DNA of 64,000 bases from Shimia isoporae (GCF_004346865.1 NZ_SMGR01000001.1:1054001-1118000), one strand, 5' to 3'; counted from the first letter of the stretch, positions 1-8,685 are shown. Notes: generated by a model not told the origin, from the letters alone. Translations and numbers: made by a program.

Positions 1-466
1 TGGCGCCGAAGTAGTATTTCACGATTTCCTGCAGCACGATGGCGAGGCCGAAGGTCACGAGGATCTGGTCGGCGTGCTCACGCTTGTAGAAGTGCTTGAT
101 GAGGCCGCGCTCCATGATGAGGCCTACGAGGATCATCACCGGAATCGCCAGAAGGATCGCCAGCGGCACTGACCAGTCGATGATGGCGGCGCCCATTTCG
201 GGGCCGAACCAGCTTTCGACATAGGGTGTTTCCACCTTCAGAGGATTGCCGAGGAAGTCCTTTTGGGTTTCGTCGATGGTTATGTAGCTCAGTTGCATTA
301 GTTTGGAGAGCGACACGGCACAGAAGGCGCCGATCATGAACAGCGCACCATGTGCAAAGTTCACGACGCCCAAAGTGCCGAAAATGAGTGTAAGTCCCAG
401 CGCGATCAGCGCATAGGCGGAGCCCTTATCGAGCCCGTTCAGGATCTGCAGGATGAATGCGTCCAT
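1..466 (-). CDS. ABC transporter permease, LivH type (3' part beyond window)
   Basis: Inner-membrane permease of the branched-chain amino acid/urea/amide ABC family (LivH/UrtB type). The visible N-terminal 155 residues begin MDAFILQILNGL and contain the family segment GLTLIFGTLGVVNFAHGA, followed by hydrophobic helices; the gene continues past base 1. The start ATG (464-466) is the first Met of the conserved N-terminus. It lies about 120 bp downstream of the binding-protein gene on the same strand, with a hairpin between them, so the two are probably one transporter operon. The substrate cannot be told from this fragment; amino acids, urea or short amides are all possible. Confidence 0.9.
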   Translation of the reverse strand, partial: MDAFILQILNGLDKGSAYALIALGLTLIFGTLGVVNFAHGALFMIGAFCAVSLSKLMQLSYITIDETQKDFLGNPLKVETPYVESWFGPEMGAAIIDWSVPLAILLAIPVMILVGLIMERGLIKHFYKREHADQILVTFGLAIVLQEIVKYYFGA

Positions 467-541
467 TGTCTTCGACCTGTTGGTTATGATGGCTGCCAGC
501 GCGATGCGCAGCTCTTAGGAGGCGGCGTCAAAAGCGGGCAG

Positions 542-570
542 AACCGGCCGCGCAAAATGCGCGACCGGCT
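542..570 (-). promoter_or_regulatory. Intercistronic hairpin between binding protein and permease
   Basis: Bases 542-554 and 558-570 form a 13-bp stem with one mismatch and a 3-nt loop. On the minus strand only a short CTTTT follows. A hairpin in this place usually stabilises the upstream message or partly terminates transcription, so that the binding protein is made in excess over the permease. That role is inferred; the stem itself is seen. Confidence 0.55.
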
Positions 571-586
571 GGCTTTTGGCCTTGTA

Positions 587-1939
587 TCAGGCGCCTGCGT
601 TGCAGGTGCCGAGCGTGGCTTCGTCGCCACCGAACATCGGGTGGTTCGGTGCGTAGGTTACCTGCTCTGCAGGGGTAACCTCGACGATTTCCAGCGTGTC
701 GTAGGCGTTCGTCGGGTTCTCCGCGCCGCGTACAACCAGAACGTCCTTGAAGCACTGGTGGTCTTCGGCGCGATACAGCGTCTTGCCGTTGCCAAGACCG
801 TCGAACTCGAAGCCTTCGAGCGCTTCGACAACACCGCACGGGTTGAAGGTGCCCGCGCGCTCACATGCGTCAGCATAAAGCAGAACCTGAGCGTAGCATG
901 TCTGTGCGGAGTTGGACGGCGGCTTGCCGTACTTCTCACCGAAGGACTTCACGAACTGCTTGGAACCTTCGTTCTGAAGCTGCCAGTTGTAGTTCATGGA
1001 ACCCAGCACGCCTTTGATGTTCTCGCCAGCACCGGCGGCCATCAGCTCGGAGTAGAGTGGCACAACGATCTTGAAGTCCTTGCCGTTCACGACCTTGTCG
1101 AGAAGGCCGAACTGAACCGCGTTGGTCAGCGAGTTGATCATGTTGCCGCCGTAGTGGTTCAGAACCAGTGTGTCGGCACCGGAGTTCAGAACCGGCGCGA
1201 TGTAGGACGAGAAGTCCGTGGACGCCAGCGGGGTTTTCACAGTGTTCACTGTGTTCCAGCCCAGAGCTTCGGTAGAGGCCACAATCGACTCTTCCTGGGT
1301 CCAGCCCCAGTTATAGTCGGCAGTCAGGTGGTAGGCGTTGCGGTCGTTGCCCATCTCTTTGGCCAGCACGGGTGCGAGTGCAGCACCGGACATGTAAGCG
1401 TTGAAGAAGTGACGGAAACCATTTGCCTTGCGGTCTTTGCCGGTGGTGTCATTGGCGTGCGTCAGACCCGCCATAAAGATCACGCCAGCTTCTTGACAGA
1501 GACCCTGAACAGCCACCGCCACGCCCGAAGACGAACCGCCATTGATCATGACCGCGCCGTCTTTCTCGATCATCGACTTTGCCGATGCACGGGCGGCGTC
1601 AGACTTGGTCTGGGTGTCGCCGGTCACGAACTCGACTTTCTTGCCGAGAATGCCGTTCCCCTTGAGCGCTTTCGAGGTGAAGGTGTTCAGGCAGCCGCCA
1701 TCGCCTTCGCCGTTCAGGTGCTCTACGGCCAGCTGCTGAGCGAGCAGCTCGTCGTTGCCTTCGTCTGCGTAAGGACCGGTCTGGGGCACGTTGAAGCCCA
1801 GAGTGACCGACGAACCGGTAGGTTCATTGGTGTAGGCCGCTGCAGATTGCGCCGTAAAGATAGTGGGCAGCGCAACACCGGCACCTGCGACGGCACCGGT
1901 CTTTAGCACACGACGACGTGTGTAATTGGTTTTGGACAT
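587..1939 (-). CDS. ABC transporter substrate-binding protein, Tat-exported
   Basis: Periplasmic binding protein of the branched-chain amino acid/amide type (Peripla_BP_6 fold), 450 aa. The N-terminus has a twin-arginine signal: YTRRRVLKTGAVAGAG, then a hydrophobic stretch ending in AQSAAA near residue 34. The mature part opens with GFNVPQTGPYADEGNDELLA, the usual start of this family, and holds paired Cys residues in its C-terminal third. The start ATG has a strong ribosome site (GGGAGG, 5 nt upstream). It is the first gene of the transporter operon that continues into the LivH-type permease, and is divergent from the ScfR-like regulator at 2163. The ligand is not determined. Confidence 0.9.
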   Translation of the reverse strand: MSKTNYTRRRVLKTGAVAGAGVALPTIFTAQSAAAYTNEPTGSSVTLGFNVPQTGPYADEGNDELLAQQLAVEHLNGEGDGGCLNTFTSKALKGNGILGKKVEFVTGDTQTKSDAARASAKSMIEKDGAVMINGGSSSGVAVAVQGLCQEAGVIFMAGLTHANDTTGKDRKANGFRHFFNAYMSGAALAPVLAKEMGNDRNAYHLTADYNWGWTQEESIVASTEALGWNTVNTVKTPLASTDFSSYIAPVLNSGADTLVLNHYGGNMINSLTNAVQFGLLDKVVNGKDFKIVVPLYSELMAAGAGENIKGVLGSMNYNWQLQNEGSKQFVKSFGEKYGKPPSNSAQTCYAQVLLYADACERAGTFNPCGVVEALEGFEFDGLGNGKTLYRAEDHQCFKDVLVVRGAENPTNAYDTLEIVEVTPAEQVTYAPNHPMFGGDEATLGTCNAGA

Positions 1940-2065
1940 TTAATCCTCCCGTTTGGTCTGTCGCCGCCTTTGAGGCTCCTCTTCCCCGACGGGCGGCGCG
2001 CACTTATGTGCAAAATCATTATCGCGGCGAGGTCGAAAATTTCGCAACAACTGCTTTCAAAGACA

Positions 2066-2132
2066 CAATTTTTTTGTAAAGATGTTCGCATTGCGACGCA
2101 GCAATTTGTAAAAAAATTTTTCTGCGACGCGG
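2066..2132. promoter_or_regulatory. Repeat-containing divergent promoter region upstream of scfR-like gene
   Basis: The 223 bp between the binding-protein gene and the regulator are AT-rich and hold an imperfect direct repeat: GTAAA-N12-GCGACGC at 2076-2099 and GTAAA-N11-GCGACGC at 2108-2130, about 32 bp apart (three helical turns). This would suit an autoregulatory operator of the adjacent XRE protein. The function is inferred; only the repeat is seen. Confidence 0.4.
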
Positions 2133-2162
2133 AAAGTGTTTGATTTACGCAAGGAAAAATCA

Positions 2163-3455
2163 ATGGCGCGCGACACATTGACAGGCAGCCGGATACGCGA
2201 AAGGCGGACGGTGGTCGGCATGCGGCAGGCAGAGCTTGCAAAGTCAGTAGGGATTTCGGCGAGCTATCTCAATCTTATCGAGCACAACCGGCGTAGAATC
2301 GGCGGCAAACTGCTTGTGGACATAGCGGCAGAGCTTGGTGTCGAAGCCTCTTTGCTGAGCGAAGGAGCAGAAGCCGCACTGATTTCATCGCTTGGAGAAG
2401 CTGCCGCCGATGGCGCGCAGGCGGGCGCGGAAACTGATCGTGTAGACGAGTTTGCGGGGCGTTTTCCGGGGTGGGCCGCGTTGATTGCGCGACAGCACAG
2501 CCGGATCGAAGACCTGGAGCGGACCGCGGTGACACTTACGGACCGTCTGACGCATGATCCGCATCTTGCAACGTCCATGCACGAGATGCTGACGATGGTG
2601 ACGGCAATCCGGTCTACTGCGGGCATTCTTGCCGAGCCCGGGGAAATTGAACCGGAATGGCAAAACCGCTTTCACCGCAACCTGAATGAAGACAGCCAGC
2701 GGCTGGCCGAAAGCTCACAGCAGCTTGTGGCTTATCTGGACGGAGCGGGGGACGCCGCTGCGAGTTTGACTTTGCCGACGGAAGAAGTGGATGCGATGTT
2801 GTCGTCCAACGGGTTCCGCTTTGATGATCTTATCAATGCGGATGGCGAGGCTTTGAAGAGTTTTGTGCAGGAGCAAGACACTCTTACTTCGGAAGCAGCG
2901 CAAGACATGGCTTTGACCGTGATCAGTCAACTTGTGGATGATGCCCGTCGGTTGCCCTCGAACAGATTGCAATCACTTGTGGGTACATACGGAGCCAAGC
3001 CTGTGGACATTGCCAATTCTGCCGCTGTCCCGCTGGCAGTTGTGCTGCGCCGGCTTGCGGCACTTTCAGAGCAGATGTTGCCGATGGCTTGTGGTTTGGT
3101 GATGTGCGACGGGGCGGGCACTTTGATGCAAAGGAAGGCGATAGACGGCTTTCCAATGCCACGTTTTTCCGGTGCATGTCCCAAGTGGCCGCTGTTTCAA
3201 GCACTGGCGCGGCCGATGCAACCGCTGCGGCAGACGGTCACAGTCACCGGACGCGATGCGCGCAGTTTTGAATGCTACGCCGTTGCAGATCCAATTGGAC
3301 CTATGAAACTCGACGAAGCGCCCCTCTACCACAGCTATATGTTGGTTATTCCTTTGGAAGGCGGCACTTCGGAGGGCCGCGAAGTTGGATCAAGCTGCCG
3401 GGTTTGCCCAAGTGTCGGTTGCGAAGGGCGACGTGAGCCATCTTTGTTGGCTTGA
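2163..3455 (+). CDS. ScfR/RamB-type XRE transcriptional regulator
   Basis: DNA-binding regulator, 430 aa. An N-terminal HTH_3 domain covers about residues 5-60 (RIRERRTVVGMRQAELAKSV, then SASYLNLIEHNRRRIGG). The long C-terminal part is of the DUF2083 type and ends with the Cys motif CRVCPSVGC, typical of short-chain fatty acyl regulators such as RamB and PrpC-type ScfR proteins, which control acetate and propionate use. A GTG at 2136 is in frame, but ATG 2163 has AAGGA at the right distance and begins the family N-terminus (MARDTLTGSRI). The acs, symporter and ackA genes are in the same window, which supports, but does not prove, a role in acetate metabolism. Confidence 0.85.
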   Translation: MARDTLTGSRIRERRTVVGMRQAELAKSVGISASYLNLIEHNRRRIGGKLLVDIAAELGVEASLLSEGAEAALISSLGEAAADGAQAGAETDRVDEFAGRFPGWAALIARQHSRIEDLERTAVTLTDRLTHDPHLATSMHEMLTMVTAIRSTAGILAEPGEIEPEWQNRFHRNLNEDSQRLAESSQQLVAYLDGAGDAAASLTLPTEEVDAMLSSNGFRFDDLINADGEALKSFVQEQDTLTSEAAQDMALTVISQLVDDARRLPSNRLQSLVGTYGAKPVDIANSAAVPLAVVLRRLAALSEQMLPMACGLVMCDGAGTLMQRKAIDGFPMPRFSGACPKWPLFQALARPMQPLRQTVTVTGRDARSFECYAVADPIGPMKLDEAPLYHSYMLVIPLEGGTSEGREVGSSCRVCPSVGCEGRREPSLLA

Positions 3456-3545
3456 TCGGGCAAGCCCGCAATTTTCCTTGGCTTTTGGCAGGACCCCGCT
3501 AAGAATGGGTCGGCACTCATGAGACTTTCGGGGAGGGGAGGCTGC

Positions 3546-3914
3546 ATGGGCAAGAGCGTTCTTCTGATTGAAGACGAACCCAATATCATAGAGGCGATTA
3601 GCTTCATTTTGTCTCGCGACGGCTGGTCTGTTGCGACCCATTCCAATGGGCACGACGCGGTAGGCGTTGTGGTGCAGGCGAAGCCGGACATTGTCATACT
3701 TGATGTGATGCTTCCCGGTAAAACCGGCTACGAGATTCTCCGTGAGCTACGCGAAGATGAAGGTTTGGCCGATTTGCCGGTTTTGATGCTGACCGCGAAG
3801 GGGCAGGTCAAGGATCGTGAAATGGCGGAGCGCGCTGGCGCAAGCCGGTTCATGACCAAGCCGTTTTCCAATGCCGAAGTGCTGGAGGCGGTACGCGAGC
3901 TGGTGGTCGGGTGA
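3546..3914 (+). CDS. Single-domain response regulator (CheY-like receiver)
   Basis: 122-aa stand-alone receiver domain. The acidic pocket is LLIEDEPN (E9-D10), the phospho-acceptor is D53 in VILDVMLPGKTG, the conserved Thr lies in MLTAKG and the Lys in FMTKPF. There is no output domain. The start ATG 3546 follows a purine-rich GGGGAGGGGAGG; an in-frame ATG at 3519 lacks the family start. Its last codon overlaps the next gene (GTGA), and the symporter-kinase is two genes on, so it is very probably the partner of that kinase and passes phosphate on, or competes for it, rather than binding DNA. Confidence 0.92.
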   Translation: MGKSVLLIEDEPNIIEAISFILSRDGWSVATHSNGHDAVGVVVQAKPDIVILDVMLPGKTGYEILRELREDEGLADLPVLMLTAKGQVKDREMAERAGASRFMTKPFSNAEVLEAVRELVVG

Positions 3915-4177
3915 GCGAGCGACCCAAACAGGTATTTCTGGAGCGGCAAAGCTACCGGCGCCGCCGTCTGATTGATTTTATCCGCATGGTGCCTGTGATT
4001 GGCGCGATCCTTTGGGCGGTGCCGCTGCTGTGGTCCACCGAAGACGGGGAAAGCGTAGCGACCTCTGATGCCGTCGTTTACGTTTTTGTTGTCTGGTTTG
4101 GCCTTGTGGTTTGTGGAGGCATTCTGGCGCGGGCGTTGAGAGACGGAAGGGACGGGTCCGAGGAGGGGCGTGAGTGA
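3911..4177 (+). CDS. Small membrane protein between receiver and kinase
   Basis: 88 aa, not recognised. A basic N-terminus (SYRRRRLIDFIR) is followed by two hydrophobic segments (about residues 25-42 and 53-75) and a charged tail, so two transmembrane helices are likely. The GTG start overlaps the receiver stop and its TGA overlaps the ATG of the kinase, so translation of all three is probably coupled. The place suggests an accessory subunit of the sensor kinase; compare the small DUF4212 partner of the acetate symporter at 52.7 kb, which has a similar two-helix layout but no evident sequence likeness. Confidence 0.75.
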   Translation: MSERPKQVFLERQSYRRRRLIDFIRMVPVIGAILWAVPLLWSTEDGESVATSDAVVYVFVVWFGLVVCGGILARALRDGRDGSEEGRE

Positions 4178-6864
4178 TGGGCACGCTGAATATTCTCGTC
4201 TCGGTATGTCTGATTTATGTGGCCTTTCTTTTCCTAGTGGCTTTCGCAGCTGAGCGGGCCGCGATGCAAGGTAAGGGTGGCTGGTTACGGTCGCCCTTGG
4301 TCTACACGCTTTCGCTCTCGATCTATTGCACTGCGTGGACTTTCTATGGCGCGGTCGGATATGCGGCGCGTTCCGGGCTCGAGTACCTGACAATCTACAT
4401 CGGTCCGACTTTGGTGATGGTCGGATGGTGGTGGATTTTACGCAAACTTGTCCGCATCGGGCGAACGCAAAGGGTCACATCGATCGCCGATATGATTTCG
4501 TCCCGCTACGGCAAGTCCAATCTGCTCGCGGTTGGCGTTACCATTCTCGCTGTGATCGGAACGACGCCCTATATTGCTTTGCAACTTCAGTCGGTTACCG
4601 TCAGCTTTGCTGTTTTTTCAGATGCTTATGATGCCGGTGTGCCGCTTGGCGAACAGGAGAGCAATGCGCTATTGGTGGCCGCAGGCCTGGCCTTGTTCAC
4701 CATTATTTTCGGCACCCGAAACCTTGATGTAAACGAACGCCACCATGGTGTGGTGATCGCCATTGCGGTCGAGGCTGTGGTCAAGCTATTTGCTCTGTTG
4801 GCAGTCGGCGTGTTTGTTGTTTGGGGCATCGGCGGCGGTGTCGGTGACATTCTTCAGCGAATAGACGCCAGCAAGATCGGCGAATGGAAAATCGAGGGAG
4901 ATCGCTGGGCGACATTGATTTTCTTGTCGGCAGCAGCCTTCCTGTGCTTGCCGCGCATGTTTCAGGTCATGGTGGTCGAGAACGAAAGCGAGGACCACTT
5001 GCGCACCGCAAGTTGGGCGTTTCCCGCCTATCTGATGGTGATGAGCCTGTTCGTTGTGCCCATTGCCGTGGTTGGGCTCGACCTGTTGCCGCCCGGATCG
5101 AACCCGGATTTCTTTGTTCTGACAGTCCCTCTTGCGACAGGCAATGACACGCTGGCAATGCTGTCATTCCTCGGCGGGTTCTCAAGCGCGACGTCGATGG
5201 TGATCGTGGCGGCTCTTGCGTTGTCGACGATGGTCTCGAACCATATTGTGATGCCGATCTGGCTGAGTTCCAACCTTGGCGGGGCGACCGTATCTGGGGA
5301 CGTGCGGCACGTGGTGCTTCTCTCTCGGCGAATTTCCATCGCCGCCGTTGTGACGCTTGGATATCTTTACTACCGAGTGTCTGGCGGCGGTACGGCGCTG
5401 GCCTCAATTGGTCTGATTTCATTCGCAGGGGTTGCGCAGTTTCTGCCCGTTTTAATCGGCGGGATATTCTGGCGCGGTGCAACCAGGCCAGGTGCGTTCG
5501 CCGGGTTGACGGTTGGATTTGTTATTTGGACCTACACGCTGTTGTTGCCGAGTTTTGGAACTGGCATGATCTCGGAAAATTTGGTGGTAAACGGGCCATT
5601 TGGGATCGGTTGGCTAAGGCCGCAAGCGTTTTTCGGGATCACCGGAATGGACCCACTGGTTCATGCTATATTCTGGTCTATCCTTCTGAATGCCCTAGCA
5701 TTTTTTGTTGTTTCTCTAGTCGGGTTTCCGTCTCCGGTGGAGCGACTGCAAGGTGCGCAGTTTGTGAATGTGTTTGAGCATTCCGGAACGCCACAAGGCT
5801 GGAGCGGTGACATGGTCCAGTCGGAAGACCTGATGATTATGGCCCAACGGATACTGGGCGCGCGGGAAGCTCAGGGCTTGTTTGAGCGGGAAGCCAAGCG
5901 GCAGGGAGTGTCCGGAGTTTTGCCAGAACCGTCGCCTGATTTCTTGCAGGTTCTAGAGCGAGAGCTTGCAGGCTCGGTTGGTGCGGCGACCGCGCATGCC
6001 ATGGTTGAACAGATTGTCGGCGGAGCGTCGGTATCGGTCGAAGACCTGATGGCAGTTGCGGATGAAACCGCGCAGATCATGGAGCATTCCAGCCAATTGG
6101 AGGCAAAATCCCAGGAACTGACCCGAACAGCACGGCAGTTGAGACAAGCAAACGAGAAGCTTACGCAGATTTCTGAGCAGAAGGACGCCTTTCTGAGCCA
6201 GGTGAGCCACGAGTTGCGCACGCCCATGACATCGATACGGGCGTTTTCCGAGATTTTGCGCGATACAGATAAACTAAGTGCCGAAGAGCAGATCAAATAC
6301 AGCTCGATCATTCATGATGAGGCTCTGCGATTAACACGGCTTCTGGATGATTTGCTGGACCTAAGCGTGCTTGAAAACGGTCAGGTAAGCCTGAACATGC
6401 AATCGGGCAATCTGGAGGATTTGATCGACCACGCCGTCGCGACTGCGCTGACAGGCAGCGGAGAGGACCGATTGCGGATTCGTCGGCAACGTGCTGGAGA
6501 GCAAATCTCGTTGAGCACCGATCTGGACCGTCTTGGTCAGGTATTCATCAACCTGATCGGAAATGCTCAGAAATACTGTGACGCCGCTCGCCCCGAACTC
6601 CGCATCGAGGTCGGACAGTCGAACAATGGCACGACCGTCGATTTCATTGACAATGGCGCTGGAATTTCCAAACAGGATCAAGCAGTTGTGTTTGAGAAGT
6701 TTGCACGCGTCGGGGTTCAGCGGGCTAACGGTGCCGGTCTGGGATTGGCGATTTGTCGCGAAATCATGACGCGACTTGGCGGGTCGGTCGGCTATTTGCC
6801 CGGACAGGGGGGAGCGGCATTTCGCGTAACCCTTCCGGATCACGGGAAAATGGCGGCACAATAG
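4177..6864 (+). CDS. Sodium/solute symporter-histidine kinase hybrid (CrbS/CbrA-like)
   Basis: 895-aa inner-membrane sensor kinase. Residues 1 to about 520 form a multi-helix SLC5/PutP-type transporter domain; a linker and coiled coil follow (about 540-665), then the HisKA domain with phospho-acceptor H678 (SQVSHELRTPMTSIR) and a HATPase_c domain with the N box (VFINLIGNAQKY) and GAGLGLAI. There is no C-terminal receiver; that function is encoded separately at 3546. Hybrids of this build include CbrA and the acetate-switch kinase CrbS. ATG 4177 overlaps the previous stop and has AGGAGGGG upstream; GTG 4174 is less likely. An acetate-related signal is an inference from family and gene content. 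Confidence 0.9.
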   Translation: MGTLNILVSVCLIYVAFLFLVAFAAERAAMQGKGGWLRSPLVYTLSLSIYCTAWTFYGAVGYAARSGLEYLTIYIGPTLVMVGWWWILRKLVRIGRTQRVTSIADMISSRYGKSNLLAVGVTILAVIGTTPYIALQLQSVTVSFAVFSDAYDAGVPLGEQESNALLVAAGLALFTIIFGTRNLDVNERHHGVVIAIAVEAVVKLFALLAVGVFVVWGIGGGVGDILQRIDASKIGEWKIEGDRWATLIFLSAAAFLCLPRMFQVMVVENESEDHLRTASWAFPAYLMVMSLFVVPIAVVGLDLLPPGSNPDFFVLTVPLATGNDTLAMLSFLGGFSSATSMVIVAALALSTMVSNHIVMPIWLSSNLGGATVSGDVRHVVLLSRRISIAAVVTLGYLYYRVSGGGTALASIGLISFAGVAQFLPVLIGGIFWRGATRPGAFAGLTVGFVIWTYTLLLPSFGTGMISENLVVNGPFGIGWLRPQAFFGITGMDPLVHAIFWSILLNALAFFVVSLVGFPSPVERLQGAQFVNVFEHSGTPQGWSGDMVQSEDLMIMAQRILGAREAQGLFEREAKRQGVSGVLPEPSPDFLQVLERELAGSVGAATAHAMVEQIVGGASVSVEDLMAVADETAQIMEHSSQLEAKSQELTRTARQLRQANEKLTQISEQKDAFLSQVSHELRTPMTSIRAFSEILRDTDKLSAEEQIKYSSIIHDEALRLTRLLDDLLDLSVLENGQVSLNMQSGNLEDLIDHAVATALTGSGEDRLRIRRQRAGEQISLSTDLDRLGQVFINLIGNAQKYCDAARPELRIEVGQSNNGTTVDFIDNGAGISKQDQAVVFEKFARVGVQRANGAGLGLAICREIMTRLGGSVGYLPGQGGAAFRVTLPDHGKMAAQ

Positions 6865-6945
6865 TTAAACTTGTAAAGCGTCTGGTAACCTTATTGGGCG
6901 ATGACTGCGGCTGGGGACAATACCAAAGAGACGCAGGCAGCGAAC

Positions 6946-8187
6946 ATGAGCGACGCGGCAACAACATCTATCTTGAAGCGCAAGGCCGTCGATGGGCTGA
7001 ATGGACACAAAGCTCGGTCCATGAGTCCAGAAAAGGCGATGCGGTTGGGCATGGCCTTGTCGGCACAAAACGGCATGGGGCTGGCGTGCGAAGTGACTCG
7101 TGTCCAGCGCAGCATGGTGTCGCACGAGACTCTTGTCGGCATGCTGGACTCCGAAAGCCTTTTGGCCATTCTTGAAGGTGAGAACGGTGCCGGCGCGGCT
7201 CTCGCGATTGATATTCAGGTGATGTCTGGCCTCGTTGAGCACCAGACATTAGGGCGAGTGTTGCCGCATGCCGCCGCGCCGCGTACGCCGACTCTGGTTG
7301 ATGCCGCGCTTGTGACACCGTTTGTAGAGGACACTGTGGCGCGCTTCGTCACTCTTATGAGCACAGACGAAGCACCGGGTTGGCTTCAGCACTATAAATT
7401 CGGGGCGGTGACAGAAGACACGCGGACGCTGTCATTGTCGCTGAAATCCCATGACTACCACTTTCTGTTAATGGACATTTCGCTGGATGGCGGTGCCAAG
7501 TCCGGAACGCTAGGAATTGCGTTCCCAGACTTCCAGCCGGAAGTCGAACTGCCTCAAGAGGTGGACGAGGCAGAGACTCCTGCAGGATCCTTCCAGGCTG
7601 GGGTTCTGCAGGCCCATGCGGCCCTTACGGCTGTCGTTGGCCGGCTGCACATGACCATTGGCGACATGCAGCATCTACAAGTGGGTCAAGTAATCACGCT
7701 TCCCGTCGAGGCGACTAAGGAAACGACGCTTGAAAGCGTCGAGGGTGGTCGCGTTACCGCAGTGAAGTTGGGACAAATCAATGGCATGCGGGCAGTGAGG
7801 TTGGTGGAAGCCATCGTACCGGCTGGCGCAGATGACAATGCTTCGCAGGACATGTCGCCTCCGATGCCGGAGATGGACGTTGCAGAGCCAATGACAGTGT
7901 CCGAACCTGCGCCGCTTCCGGAGCCAGCGGCCGTTCCCGTACCAGAACCAGAGGTCCCGGATCTTCCGGATCTAGATGCGGCTATGGAGGGACTGGGTGA
8001 TTTCAATATGGATGATTTGGGCATGCCAGACCTCCCGGATGTTGGCGGTCCGTCGGACTTGCCAGACATAGGCGGTCTTCCAGATCTTCCCGATGTAGGC
8101 GGTTTGCCGGATCTGCCGGATCTCGACAGTTTGCCTGACTTGCCTGATCTGGCCGACTTGCCAGATCTCGACCTGACAGGTTCCTAG
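6946..8187 (+). CDS. FliM/FliN-like (SpoA domain) protein with DLPDLPD repeat tail
   Basis: About 413 aa. The N-terminus MSDAATTSILKRKA and the middle region resemble FliM/FliN family proteins found outside the main flagellar cluster in Rhodobacteraceae. A SpoA-like fold covers about residues 230-285 (LQVGQVITLPVE and GQINGMRAVRLVEAI). The last 110 residues are low-complexity: Pro/Glu-rich, then many copies of LPDLPDVGG/LPDLPDL units (about 7945-8180). In-frame ATG 6901 would add 15 residues; 6946 fits the usual MSD start. It follows the kinase by 80 bp. A role in the motor switch is suggested by the family only; the tail is probably flexible and may bind a partner. Confidence 0.7.
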   Translation: MSDAATTSILKRKAVDGLNGHKARSMSPEKAMRLGMALSAQNGMGLACEVTRVQRSMVSHETLVGMLDSESLLAILEGENGAGAALAIDIQVMSGLVEHQTLGRVLPHAAAPRTPTLVDAALVTPFVEDTVARFVTLMSTDEAPGWLQHYKFGAVTEDTRTLSLSLKSHDYHFLLMDISLDGGAKSGTLGIAFPDFQPEVELPQEVDEAETPAGSFQAGVLQAHAALTAVVGRLHMTIGDMQHLQVGQVITLPVEATKETTLESVEGGRVTAVKLGQINGMRAVRLVEAIVPAGADDNASQDMSPPMPEMDVAEPMTVSEPAPLPEPAAVPVPEPEVPDLPDLDAAMEGLGDFNMDDLGMPDLPDVGGPSDLPDIGGLPDLPDVGGLPDLPDLDSLPDLPDLADLPDLDLTGS

Positions 8188-8192
8188 AAACG

Positions 8193-8232
8193 AAAAACCG
8201 CGCCAACAGGATGTGTTGGACGCGGTTTCTTT
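8193..8232. terminator. Bidirectional rho-independent terminator
   Basis: AAACCGCG-CCAACA pairs with TGTTGG-A-CGCGGTTT around a GGATG loop, with A-rich and T-rich flanks on both sides. It lies between two convergent genes (stop at 8187 and stop at 8253) and can serve both. Confidence 0.85.
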
Positions 8233-8252
8233 GTGGTGATCTTGCGTGAGGC

Positions 8253-8675
8253 CTAGGCCTCTCTGGCGCGCAGATGCTGTTCCAATCCGCCGAGGTCGTA
8301 TCCTGCCGCCGCAGTGGCAGCGAGAAGATCGTCCGCCTTCATGCGGCCGGCTTGAGACAGTGTCCAGCAAATCGCAGAACGAGTTCCGGACCTGCAGTAC
8401 GCCAGAACCTTGCCGGTAGCCTCTTCAGAGGCGTTGCGTTGCAGCGATTGCCGATCGGGGGTCATCGTTTCCATTGTCAGCGGATTTTCTACATACGCGA
8501 GCCCGGCGGCATCTGCTGCGGCCTGCATGGCGGCCGAAGAATGGTCCGGGCCAACTTCCGCATCTGGACGGTTGTTGATGACGAGTGTGAAGCCAGCATC
8601 GGCCAAAGCCTGCATGTCGGATGCCTCGATTTGCGGCGAGACGAAGAAGCGGTCGGTGATCTGTCGAATATCCAT
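8253..8675 (-). CDS. DUF442/TIGR01244 sulfur transferase-phosphatase domain protein
   Basis: 140 aa, a stand-alone DUF442 domain with the dual-specificity-phosphatase-like fold. The active-site loop is C94-RSGT-R99 (AYCRSGTRS). In other bacteria this domain is fused to, or encoded next to, the persulfide dioxygenase-like hydrolase Blh and works in sulfide/persulfide detoxification. Here it is the last gene of an operon running from 10446 down, 10 bp after the YeeE/YedE pair. A sulfur-handling role is therefore well supported by context; whether it acts as rhodanese-like transferase or phosphatase is open. Confidence 0.85.
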   Translation of the reverse strand: MDIRQITDRFFVSPQIEASDMQALADAGFTLVINNRPDAEVGPDHSSAAMQAAADAAGLAYVENPLTMETMTPDRQSLQRNASEEATGKVLAYCRSGTRSAICWTLSQAGRMKADDLLAATAAAGYDLGGLEQHLRAREA

Positions 8676-8685
8676 GGATGATTGA

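Noticed and set aside
350..1906. Long open frame antisense to the binding protein (518 codons)
   Set aside because: It mirrors the codon bias of the real minus-strand gene; composition is Val/Arg/His-rich, there is no ribosome site and no family match.
7945..8180. Minisatellite or CRISPR-like array in the FliM-like gene end
   Set aside because: The repeats are degenerate at DNA level but regular at protein level (LPD units), so they are a coding repeat.
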